Part shown: in pieces, positions 1 to 5,969 of the stretch
Layout: each line of letters starts with the position of its first letter
Position numbering within the stretch: position 1 is the stretch's first letter
Assembly: GCA_964371835.1 (NCBI GenBank)
Contig: CAYJOP010000011.1
Coordinates: 1-35,317, forward strand
Source of the DNA: CAYJAD01 sp964371835
GTDB taxonomy: Bacteria > Desulfobacterota > Desulfovibrionia > Desulfovibrionales > Desulfovibrionaceae
Length of the DNA: 35,317 nt
Direction of reading: 5' to 3'
The notes under the pieces: model-generated
What the model was told of the DNA's origin: nothing
Database searches by the model: none
Seen by the model: only the letters and a program-made list of their open reading frames with translations
Translations under genes and position numbers: made by a program

Positions 1-69
1 TATGACGGCGGCTTTGGAGCGTATCAGTATAATCATGGCGGTAATATTATGGTTAAGCTTGAGTTTTAG
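1..69 (+). CDS. C-terminal end of an outer-membrane beta-barrel protein (partial)
   Basis: An open frame enters from the left edge and ends at TAG (67-69). Only 22 residues are visible. They are rich in Gly, Tyr and Asn and end in M-V-K-L-E-F. Alternating hydrophobic residues with a terminal Phe are the classic last strand and BAM-recognition signal of outer-membrane beta-barrels. The rest of the gene, its start and its size lie outside the window, so the specific protein cannot be named. It points away from the minus-strand PTS operon and is convergent with it. No clear terminator follows: only a loop-less AAAAGGCCTTTT palindrome is seen near 85-95. Confidence 0.55.
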   Translation, partial: YDGGFGAYQYNHGGNIMVKLEF

Positions 70-157
70 ACCTCATTCATAAAAAAAGGCCTTTTGTATA
101 ACGAACATACAGTGGGTTTATTATTTTGGACTGCATTGTAAAATTGTGACGAAAAAT

Positions 158-793
158 CTACCAAAAGTATGCAATTACCAAGGCTAAGCACAAGATGGCA
201 TAAGCTCTCCTTGTGCGTAAGGCAAGCACTGCACCCATTAAACTAATGCTGAAAATTACGCTCCAAGTGATGCCTGAAATAATAAATATGTGATTGTGTT
301 CTAGGGTATGAAAAATAAAAAACAATAATCCAAATAAAGTCATATAATGCAATGTTTCAAAACAAATAAAGCGTAACAAAGAAATATATATGACTTTTTG
401 TGGGCTGTTTCCAGTTTTGGGATTGTTAACCCAATTTTCAACCTCGGCAATTTGGGCGTTATTTTGCTCACGTTGTAATGATTCTACCCATTTAATGGTG
501 TAGGCAAGGGGGAGGCATACAAGCAAGGGTATGGCAAATTGGCTTGGTGCTTGCCAGTTAAAAATCAAGCAAAGTGGGTAGAGTAGTAAAAAAGATAATG
601 TTCCTGAAGGGGGTATGATTGCCCCAAGGCGTAAAATGTCTAGCCAAAATAATTCAAGAACTGCACCAAGTGGCAGGGCAAATTCTAAACTGTTGGTAGC
701 AAATCCATATAGTAAGGCTGCAACAAGCGGCCTATCTAAAAGACCTATACTTATGCTAGATCTGGCAATGCTTGAAAGGACAAAAAAAAACAT
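158..793 (-). CDS. PTS mannose/fructose/sorbose-family IIC-like membrane protein
   Basis: This 211-residue hydrophobic protein resembles the EIIC permease subunit of the mannose PTS family. The N-terminal half has RSSISIGLLDRPLVA (about 11-25), then a stretch with LPLGAVLELFWLD and IIPPSGTLSFLLLYPL (about 41-75), which is the IIC pattern. Further membrane segments lie at about 85-98, 135-165 and 170-210. It is shorter than typical IIC proteins (about 250 residues or more). It is the last gene of the rpoN-hpf-rapZ-IIA-IIB operon and starts 24 nt after IIB. The ATG is followed by nine T residues encoding Phe-Phe-Phe, and its only purine-rich upstream element (TAGG) abuts the start, so translation probably depends on coupling to IIB. 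No IID gene follows; the next gene is convergent. Confidence 0.75.
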   Translation of the reverse strand: MFFFVLSSIARSSISIGLLDRPLVAALLYGFATNSLEFALPLGAVLELFWLDILRLGAIIPPSGTLSFLLLYPLCLIFNWQAPSQFAIPLLVCLPLAYTIKWVESLQREQNNAQIAEVENWVNNPKTGNSPQKVIYISLLRFICFETLHYMTLFGLLFFIFHTLEHNHIFIISGITWSVIFSISLMGAVLALRTRRAYAILCLALVIAYFW

Positions 794-817
794 CCTAGAA
801 GGCCAAGGTAAAGTGGA

Positions 818-1273
818 TCAAAGTTCATACAAACCTCTGGATTTTTCTGTGGGAACTGCGCGAAAATCTAAGGTAAATTTTTTACTCAACTGCTTCAAAA
901 GCTCATACTCTTCGTCGGTTACGGCAACATGAGGTAGAAGTTGTGATTTTCCAGATGCAAAGTGTAAATTGCCCACGTTAATTTGAGGTGTAGGAATATC
1001 AAGGCTCGTGGCTAAGCAAGCATCTGCGCAATTTTCAAGTATGACTAAGATTTTATCATGTCTATATTGATGTAAAAGTTCTGGAAGTTTAGAAATTTTG
1101 GTAAAATGAATATTAATTTGCTCAGGCACAGCAAGGCATATAATTTGTTGGCGCAAATTATCCTCAGCTAAAGCATCATTGGCTACAATCAAATTTTTAG
1201 CTTGAATATATGGTAACCAAGCTTCAATAATTTGACCATGTACCAGTCTGTTATCTATTCGAAATAGTAGCAT
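818..1273 (-). CDS. PTS mannose/fructose/sorbose-family EIIB
   Basis: This 151-residue cytoplasmic phosphotransfer protein is of the mannose-family EIIB type. The N-terminal motif RIDNRLVHGQI carries the phosphorylatable histidine, His12, in the standard RLVHGQ context. The length suits a single IIB domain (about 150-160 residues). The ATG lies 2 nt after the IIA stop, so the two are translationally coupled. In a complete system phosphate passes EI, HPr, IIA, IIB and then to the sugar bound by IIC/IID. With no IID and no sugar enzymes nearby, and with rapZ, rpoN and hpf upstream, a regulatory role is at least as likely as transport. That last point is inference from context. Confidence 0.85.
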   Translation of the reverse strand: MLLFRIDNRLVHGQIIEAWLPYIQAKNLIVANDALAEDNLRQQIICLAVPEQINIHFTKISKLPELLHQYRHDKILVILENCADACLATSLDIPTPQINVGNLHFASGKSQLLPHVAVTDEEYELLKQLSKKFTLDFRAVPTEKSRGLYEL

Positions 1274-1275
1274 AA

Positions 1276-1695
1276 TTATTTATCTAGCATGGATCCGGCA
1301 ACAACTATGCCCTTGGTTCCTGCTTCTTCAGCCATGCGAGCAAGTTCATTTAAGTCTTCAGTGCGAGATGTAAAAATTTTCAACAACATGGGTAGATTTA
1401 CACCTGTAACCACTTCAACATTATGCTTTGCAAGCAGAGCTAAACTTAAATTCGTGGGCGTACCGCCAAACATGTCAGTTAGAATAATCACACCAGCACC
1501 TTTGTTTAGGCGAGTGGCAGCAGCTTCTAGCCTTTTGACAGTTTCTTCCACTTCATAGGCCATGTCAATGCTAATGGATGTACAATCTGTTAGTGGGCCC
1601 AATATAAACTCTGCTGTACGCAATAAAGCTGCTGCATAGTCTCCATGAGCAACAATAATTATTCCTACTTGTTGTGGAGTATTTTCTTGATTCAT
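1276..1695 (-). CDS. PTS mannose-family EIIA
   Basis: This EIIA domain protein of the mannose/fructose family has 139 residues from the ATG at 1695. I prefer that start over an upstream in-frame codon because AAGGA sits 7 nt before it. The motif IIIVAHGDYAAALL places the phosphorylated histidine at about residue 17. LTDMFGGTPTNLSL (about 73-86) is the second family hallmark. It accepts phosphate from HPr and passes it to the IIB protein encoded immediately downstream. A 220-nt spacer separates it from rapZ upstream and contains a TATAAT hexamer, so the PTS genes may also have their own promoter. Confidence 0.87.
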   Translation of the reverse strand: MNQENTPQQVGIIIVAHGDYAAALLRTAEFILGPLTDCTSISIDMAYEVEETVKRLEAAATRLNKGAGVIILTDMFGGTPTNLSLALLAKHNVEVVTGVNLPMLLKIFTSRTEDLNELARMAEEAGTKGIVVAGSMLDK

Positions 1696-1762
1696 ACATG
1701 TATCCTTTTTTGAATCTAGCTTAGGGAGCAAGTCTTTTGCACGCTTCTGGTTGATAAGTAAA

Positions 1763-1768
1763 ATTATA
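1763..1768 (-). promoter_or_regulatory. Possible internal promoter (-10 element) before PTS IIA
   Basis: On the minus strand the spacer between rapZ and the EIIA gene contains a perfect TATAAT about 70 nt before the EIIA ATG. No good -35 hexamer lies 16-18 nt upstream. An AT-rich perfect palindrome (ATAAAATTTTAT) lies further upstream, near 1810-1822. The spacer is long for an operon, which supports an internal promoter, but the evidence is only one hexamer. Confidence 0.3.
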
Positions 1769-1915
1769 AACTACCAATTTCTGTGTCACTAAAGTGGCAG
1801 ACTGCTAAAATAAAATTTTATCTTACTTATTAGCTAACCTATGGCAATAACATATGGTTTGAGCTGATTAAGCTTGGTTTATTTGACTGAATGTGTAAAG
1901 TTTGCAGAAAATTCG

Positions 1916-2803
1916 CTAGCCTAAACGAAGGTGCCTATGCTCTAAGGAAGCTGCATAGCCAGCTTGTTTTACAACCTTAAACAGGTGCTCAGCTGTTGCC
2001 ACAGAGCGATGTCTACCACCGGTGCAACCAATGGCTAGAGTTAATCTATAACGCCCTTCATGCTCAATGCGTGCAATGGTAAAAAGCATAAAATCCACAA
2101 ATTTTTTTAAAAATTCTTGTTCTGGCTCCTTGGCAAAAACATAATCCACAATGGCGGAATCTTTTCCTGAAAACGGCCGTAAGCTTATATCAAAATAAGG
2201 ATTTGGCAAAAAACGTAAATCAAAAACAAAGTCCGCTTCCTTGGGTATACCATATTTAAAACCGAATGAAACAATATTAATTTTTAGTTTATGTAATGAT
2301 TTGCCAGCCTTACCCCAAAATTCTTGCAAGGCACGGCGTAAATCATGTATGGAAAATTGGCTGGTATCAATAACCATGTCAGCCATTTTTTTTATGGGTG
2401 CAAGTGTCTTATTTTCAGCATCAATTGCTTGCTCAAGCCCCATTCCTTCACGCTCAAGTGGATGTGGCCTTCTGGTTGTTGCGTAGCGACGCATGAGTTC
2501 TGTTTCAGATGCCTCAAGAAAAATTATGCAAGGCTCAATATTTTGTGTGCAGATTTTTTGCATGGCATAGCTTAAATCTTCTGCCAATGTGGGGCTATGC
2601 AAGCTAACTCCAATGGCAATACCATTAAAGTGTTGCATGGAGTCACGCTGAATAAGCTCGGACATTTCTTGGATAAGAGAGATGGGTAAACCATCGACAG
2701 TAAAGTAGCCAAGGTCTTCAAAAACATGCAAAGATGTGCTTTTACCAGCACCAGAAAGACCAACAACTATAAAGGCTTTGAGGGGCGAAGGTTTTACCAG
2801 CAT
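1916..2803 (-). CDS. rapZ: RapZ-family RNase adapter / nucleotide-binding protein
   Basis: RapZ family (formerly YvcJ/YhbJ). In Escherichia coli it binds the sRNA GlmZ and recruits RNase E to control glucosamine-6-phosphate synthase; in Bacillus it binds nucleotides. The N-terminal P-loop VVGLSGAGKSTS lies at about residues 13-24 of the 295-residue product. The central part contains FLEASETELMRRYATTRRPHP, and the C-terminal domain contains FDLRFLPNPY and the signature IGCTGGRHRSVA. I chose the ATG at 2803 (GAGA five bases upstream; the P-loop then lies near the N-terminus as in homologues). An in-frame GTG at 2839 would add 12 residues. Its place between hpf and PTS genes in an rpoN operon matches the arrangement in many proteobacteria. 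Whether a GlmZ-type sRNA exists here cannot be seen. Confidence 0.92.
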   Translation of the reverse strand: MLVKPSPLKAFIVVGLSGAGKSTSLHVFEDLGYFTVDGLPISLIQEMSELIQRDSMQHFNGIAIGVSLHSPTLAEDLSYAMQKICTQNIEPCIIFLEASETELMRRYATTRRPHPLEREGMGLEQAIDAENKTLAPIKKMADMVIDTSQFSIHDLRRALQEFWGKAGKSLHKLKINIVSFGFKYGIPKEADFVFDLRFLPNPYFDISLRPFSGKDSAIVDYVFAKEPEQEFLKKFVDFMLFTIARIEHEGRYRLTLAIGCTGGRHRSVATAEHLFKVVKQAGYAASLEHRHLRLG

Positions 2804-2849
2804 TTTATTCTCATTAAAGGGTGCTTCCTGTGGAGGCACCCTGTGATTA

Positions 2850-3383
2850 TTAGACTATGGGGTCAATAAGACCATATTCTCCATTACGGCGACGATAAAC
2901 AACGTTTATGCGCTGATTTTCGGCACTTAAAAATACGAGAAATTCACTGCCCACGGATTCAAGTTGTAAGATAGCTTCATCAAGGGACATGGGCTTTGGC
3001 TCAAAGCGACGAGTTCCAATGCTATCATCTTCAATTTCGCCAGCAAAATTATAGGTAAATACCTCAACCTTTGCATTTCTTGACTGTCTGTGTTGCTTTT
3101 TTTGCCGTGAAACTTGCTTTTTAATTTGAGCCTCAAGTTTATCAAGTACCAAATCAATGGATGAGTACATTTCTTCCGTTTGTTCGGTAGCACTTAGGTT
3201 AAGGCCTTCACCGTTAACTCGTACATCACATTTATGCCTGAATTTATCAACACTTAAGTTGACTTGAACGTCAAGTCCGGACGCTTTTCCAAAAAAACGG
3301 CCTAGTTTTTCAAAACGACGACTAGCGTATTTTTTAAGGTGATCTGAAGGTTCAAAATTTTTGAAGGTAAAAGAAATATTCAT
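2850..3383 (-). CDS. hpf: Ribosome hibernation-promoting factor, long form
   Basis: This 177-residue protein begins with an S30AE/YfiA-type ribosome-binding domain (about 1-105: ISFTFKNFEPSDHLKKYASRRF, then the basic KKQVSRQKKQHRQ segment). It ends with the dimerisation domain found only in long HPF (about 120-177: RRFEPKPMSLDEAILQLE, then FLVFLSAENQRINVVYRR and YGLIDP). Long HPF brings two 70S ribosomes together as inactive 100S dimers in stationary phase or starvation. The ATG has a good TAGGAGT ribosome-binding site 6 nt upstream. It is immediately downstream of rpoN, as in many proteobacteria. No ptsN gene lies between it and rapZ, unlike the enterobacterial order. Confidence 0.95.
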   Translation of the reverse strand: MNISFTFKNFEPSDHLKKYASRRFEKLGRFFGKASGLDVQVNLSVDKFRHKCDVRVNGEGLNLSATEQTEEMYSSIDLVLDKLEAQIKKQVSRQKKQHRQSRNAKVEVFTYNFAGEIEDDSIGTRRFEPKPMSLDEAILQLESVGSEFLVFLSAENQRINVVYRRRNGEYGLIDPIV

Positions 3384-3471
3384 TTTGTACTCCTAATTTC
3401 AAGGCCAAAACAAAATCATGTAAACATACCATTGCCAATATATAAATCGTGTAAACACGCTTTATAATAGA

Positions 3472-4896
3472 TTAAAAATGCTCTTTCCTTTTTGAAGATG
3501 AAGCAATATCCATGGCCGTTCTGTATTTTGCAACAGTTCTTCTGGCAATATTAACTTTAAGATGGTCGTAAAGTAACTCACCAATACGCTCGTCACTAAG
3601 CGGACTTTTGGGGTCTTCTTCGCCAATGAACTTCTTAATGAGCGCTTTTACACTTTCAGACCCGACCTGGCTACCATCGTCTAGTTCTAAGGCGCTGTTA
3701 AAAAAGAATTTTAATTCAAATGTGCCATGAGGTGTTGCTAAATATTTATTGGTTGTAATGCGACTTACGGTTGATTCATGCATGGCAATGTCATCAGCAA
3801 TATCTTTCAAAATAAGTGGTGCCAGTTGGGTTACGCCTTCTTCAAAAAAAGGCCGCTGATATTTAATAATACTTTCAACTACTTTATACAGAGTGCGCTG
3901 CCTTTGGTAAAGACTTTTAATGAGCCAAGATGCAGCACGCATTTTTTCAGAGCAATATTCCTTTTCACCATCTGGCAAGCGTTCAAAATTACTATCTTGA
4001 AGGGCCGTGGATAATTGTAAATGCGGCAAACCATCGTCATTTAGTATAATTACAAAATCATCAGCATATTTATATACAAAAACATCAGGGCTTACAAAAG
4101 TTGGTTCACCCCCACCAAATGATGCCCCAGGCAAGGGCTCAAGGGACTGAATAATATCCAAATATTCTCTTAAATCTTCAAGGTCTAAGTTGTATTTGCG
4201 TAAAATTGGTTTGTAGCGTTTGGCCTCAAGGTCTTCTAAATGTTCAGTCACCAGTGCCACGAGGACGGGGTCACGGTCATAATTTAGACTTTTTAATTGC
4301 ACCATAAGGCATTCAGAGGCATTGCGAGCAGCTACGCCAATTGGATCAAACAATTGTACTTTATACAGAATTTCTTCCACAGCATCTTCTGAAACTTCAA
4401 GCATTTCCGCCATGTCAGTAAGGGTTGCTTGAAGATAACCAGATGAGGACAAATTGCCAATGATGATTTCACCAATGTCTTTTTGCACATCGCTTAGCGA
4501 GGACAAGCGCAATTGCCAAAGTAAATGCCCTTCAAGTGAAGGTTTTTCAGCGTAGCGGGCTTCAAATGGGCTTAAATCGTCAAGGGCTTCGTATTCTCTT
4601 GGCTGTAAGTTGCGAGGGGTACTTGCAAATTCACCAAGGTAATCTTCCCAATCTGCTTCTTTGGCCAGCTCTTTATCGTAGACTTGTTCATCTTCACTGC
4701 TACGCAGTTCAGCGCTTTCTTTAGCAAAATCATCGTCAAAACCTTCTTCTAGGAAGGGGTTTTCTAAAAGCTCTTGTTGAACAGTCTCCACAAGCTCTAA
4801 ACGAGAAAGTTGTAAAAGTTTAATGGCTTGTTGCAGCTGTGGTGTCATCACAAGCTGCTGTGCAAGCTTCATTTGCTGCCTAAGTTCCAATGCCAT
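3472..4896 (-). CDS. rpoN: RNA polymerase sigma-54 factor
   Basis: This 474-residue sigma-54 starts at the ATG at 4896 (AAGGA 10 nt upstream); an upstream in-frame codon would add 11 non-conserved residues. Region I, the glutamine-rich activator-interacting segment, is seen as LRQQMKLAQQLVMTPQLQQA and AIKLLQLSRLEL (about 5-35). An acidic region II follows. The core-binding region contains LEPLPGASF. The C-terminal part has a helix-turn-helix (DIADDIAMHESTVSRI) and the RpoN box ARRTVAKYR, which reads the -24 promoter element. It transcribes genes that need AAA+ enhancer-binding activators. It heads the hpf-rapZ-PTS operon. A 19-bp perfect palindrome lies 30 nt before its start. Confidence 0.97.
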   Translation of the reverse strand: MALELRQQMKLAQQLVMTPQLQQAIKLLQLSRLELVETVQQELLENPFLEEGFDDDFAKESAELRSSEDEQVYDKELAKEADWEDYLGEFASTPRNLQPREYEALDDLSPFEARYAEKPSLEGHLLWQLRLSSLSDVQKDIGEIIIGNLSSSGYLQATLTDMAEMLEVSEDAVEEILYKVQLFDPIGVAARNASECLMVQLKSLNYDRDPVLVALVTEHLEDLEAKRYKPILRKYNLDLEDLREYLDIIQSLEPLPGASFGGGEPTFVSPDVFVYKYADDFVIILNDDGLPHLQLSTALQDSNFERLPDGEKEYCSEKMRAASWLIKSLYQRQRTLYKVVESIIKYQRPFFEEGVTQLAPLILKDIADDIAMHESTVSRITTNKYLATPHGTFELKFFFNSALELDDGSQVGSESVKALIKKFIGEEDPKSPLSDERIGELLYDHLKVNIARRTVAKYRTAMDIASSSKRKEHF

Positions 4897-4925
4897 AAAC
4901 TTTTGTTCCTTTATCAGTAGTATCA

Positions 4926-4949
4926 ACAATATACTGTATATTGTACAGT
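4926..4949. promoter_or_regulatory. 19-bp perfect palindrome before rpoN, overlapping a second inverted repeat
   Basis: Positions 4926-4944 read ACAATATAC-T-GTATATTGT, a perfect 9+1+9 palindrome. It overlaps ACTGTA-N5-TACAGT (4933-4949). The site lies 30 nt upstream of the rpoN ATG and about 180 nt upstream of the divergent exported-protein gene. Symmetry of this quality in a divergent intergenic region suggests a dimeric repressor or activator site. It contains CTGT-N7-ACAG, which recalls the enterobacterial LexA box (CTGT-N8-ACAG), but the spacing differs and delta-proteobacterial LexA boxes differ too, so I do not assign a regulator. Confidence 0.5.
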
Positions 4950-4986
4950 TCTCTTACAATTATTGTGCCATAATGAGACTTAGGAT

Positions 4987-5011
4987 GCAATATATAAATT
5001 ATATTTATTGC
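4987..5011. repeat. AT-rich imperfect inverted repeat in the divergent intergenic region
   Basis: This 25-bp near-palindrome has outer arms GCAATA and TATTGC and further pairing inward. It sits midway between rpoN and the plus-strand gene at 5128. It could be a second operator or only AT-rich DNA with chance symmetry; only the outer six base pairs are continuous. Confidence 0.3.
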
Positions 5012-5065
5012 AAATATTATAAATAAAAAATAATTTTAAAGTTGTGTTGGTCAAATTATAATCAG

Positions 5066-5095
5066 TTGACAGTCTTGTACTTGATAGGCAATAAT
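5066..5095 (+). promoter_or_regulatory. Sigma-70-type promoter for the exported-protein pair
   Basis: A perfect TTGACA (5066-5071) is followed after 18 nt by AATAAT (5090-5095, five of six matches to TATAAT). The start codon of the downstream gene is at 5128, giving a leader of about 25 nt. The -10 element falls within the left arm of the 10-bp inverted repeat at 5089-5115. Confidence 0.5.
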
Positions 5096-5115
5096 TAAGG
5101 TGCAATTAATTATTG
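5089..5115. promoter_or_regulatory. 10-bp perfect inverted repeat between promoter and ribosome-binding site
   Basis: CAATAATTAA (5089-5098) and TTAATTATTG (5106-5115) are perfect inverted arms around a 7-nt loop. The element overlaps the proposed -10 and ends just before the AGGAGG ribosome-binding site (about 5117-5122). It could be an operator that blocks initiation, or, in RNA, a hairpin beside the ribosome-binding site. The sequence does not decide between these. Confidence 0.45.
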
Positions 5116-5127
5116 ATAGGAGGACAT

Positions 5128-5538
5128 ATGAAAAAAATATGTTTCGCATTAGCAATATTCATGACTTTAAGCGCAACTTTTGCCTTTGCTCAAGCTAATC
5201 CTTTAAAACAATTGACAGGAAGTGTTTGGGTTGAGTCTGCAAAAGATAATAAAGTTTCCATACTTTATGGCGTCGAGTGCGCAGTTACTATGGAATATAT
5301 GACTGCACAATATAAAGCAGAAAAAGAGGGCAAAAAACTAACACATGCGGAAATAGTTGAATCTTTAACAGCATTTCCAGAAAATTGGATTTTAGCTTTT
5401 ACAGATGTTTCTCGTGAGCAAATAGTTGATATGCTAGATAGTTGGTATATGGAAAATCCAACTCAGATTGAGCGCCCTGTATTTAATGTGCTTTGGTATG
5501 AGATAATGGAACCAAAATTTAAAAGAGGTAATAAATGA
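5128..5538 (+). CDS. Small exported protein of unknown function
   Basis: This 136-residue protein begins at ATG 5128, with a strong AGGAGG five bases upstream; the longer frame from a TTG at 5113 has no such support. It has a Sec signal peptide with likely cleavage after FAFA (about residue 21). The mature part has no lipobox or membrane segment. It includes WVESAKDNKVSILYGVECAV (about 34-53) and later a region with SWYMENPTQIERPVFNVLWYEI. Proteins with a similar signal peptide, a G-V-E segment and an R-P-V-hydrophobic-V-L-W segment are, in my recollection, common hypotheticals in Desulfovibrio relatives. The function is unknown. Its stop overlaps the start of the next gene (ATGA), so the two are coupled. 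Confidence 0.8.
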   Translation: MKKICFALAIFMTLSATFAFAQANPLKQLTGSVWVESAKDNKVSILYGVECAVTMEYMTAQYKAEKEGKKLTHAEIVESLTAFPENWILAFTDVSREQIVDMLDSWYMENPTQIERPVFNVLWYEIMEPKFKRGNK

Positions 5539-5765
5539 AAAAGATAGTAGTTATTTGTCTAATTTCTCTTGTTCTTGCAAGTGGTTGCAGTAATATGTCA
5601 AGACAACAACAAGCAACTCTAAGTGGTTCAGCAATGGGTGCTGCTGCTGGAGCTGGTATTGCTGTTATTGCTGGTGGCGCAGTTGGCTGGGGTGCACTTG
5701 CTGGTGCTGGTGCTGGTGCTTTAGCTGGTGCTGTGCTTTCACAAGAAAATGAAAGAGAATGGTAG
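5535..5765 (+). CDS. Glycine-zipper lipoprotein
   Basis: This 76-residue protein overlaps the previous gene by four bases (ATGA at 5535-5538). A lipoprotein signal peptide ends in L-A-S-G-C, giving lipidated Cys18. The mature part (about 28-68) is almost entirely Gly and Ala with small-xxx-small spacing (AAAGAGIAVIAGGAVGWGAL and further GAGAGA repeats). That is the glycine-zipper pattern of small envelope lipoproteins of the Rick_17kDa/YMGG type, which pack against membranes. No enzymatic function is expected. It probably acts with the exported protein encoded upstream. A long reverse-strand frame over this gene is a by-product of its Gly/Ala-rich codons. Confidence 0.82.
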   Translation: MKKIVVICLISLVLASGCSNMSRQQQATLSGSAMGAAAGAGIAVIAGGAVGWGALAGAGAGALAGAVLSQENEREW

Positions 5766-5790
5766 TTTATAAAAAATGTTAGTATACTGA

Positions 5791-5815
5791 AAACCCTCGC
5801 CAGAGGGTTTTTTTT
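5791..5815 (+). terminator. Rho-independent terminator after the lipoprotein gene
   Basis: AAACCCTC (5791-5798), a GCCA loop and GAGGGTTT (5803-5810) form a perfect 8-bp stem followed by a run of T. It lies 25 nt after the lipoprotein stop. Read on the minus strand the stem is followed by a shorter T run, so it may also stop readthrough from copA. Confidence 0.85.
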
Positions 5816-5817
5816 GA

Positions 5818-5890
5818 GTGCTGACAAAGTCAGCACGAAATCAAGAGTAGGCACAATTGATTTGCGCCGTGAGGCGATTGATTTTCGTGC
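5818..5890. repeat. REP-like palindromic element, copy 1
   Basis: Just after the terminator lies a perfect hairpin, GTGCTGAC-AAA-GTCAGCAC (5818-5836). It runs into a larger palindrome whose outer arms are GCACGAAATCAA (5833-5844) and TTGATTTTCGTGC (5878-5890), one base different in length, around an inner stem CGCC-GTGA-GGCG (5865-5876). A related element with the same layout and shared AAATCAAGA-TAGGC core is at about 33936-33988 in the opposite orientation. The region to about 5930 is locally richer in G+C than its surroundings. Both copies are intergenic, near gene ends, as expected of a dispersed REP/MITE-type element. Confidence 0.6.
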
Positions 5891-5969
5891 CTTCCTGACA
5901 AGGCAGCGTGCTTGCCTTAGGCGGCACAAACACACGAGTGGGTTTGTTTCAAATTGACAAATCAGAAAA

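Noticed and set aside
4934..4948. LexA box (CTGT-N7-ACAG) upstream of rpoN
   Set aside because: The enterobacterial box has N8 spacing, the site is better explained by the 19-bp palindrome, and LexA sites in delta-proteobacteria differ.
5519..5935. Long minus-strand frame (138 codons) opposite the glycine-zipper lipoprotein gene
   Set aside because: Its Ala/Pro-rich middle is just the complement of the Gly/Ala codons of the real gene, it runs through the terminator and repeat, and it has no recognisable domain or ribosome-binding site.
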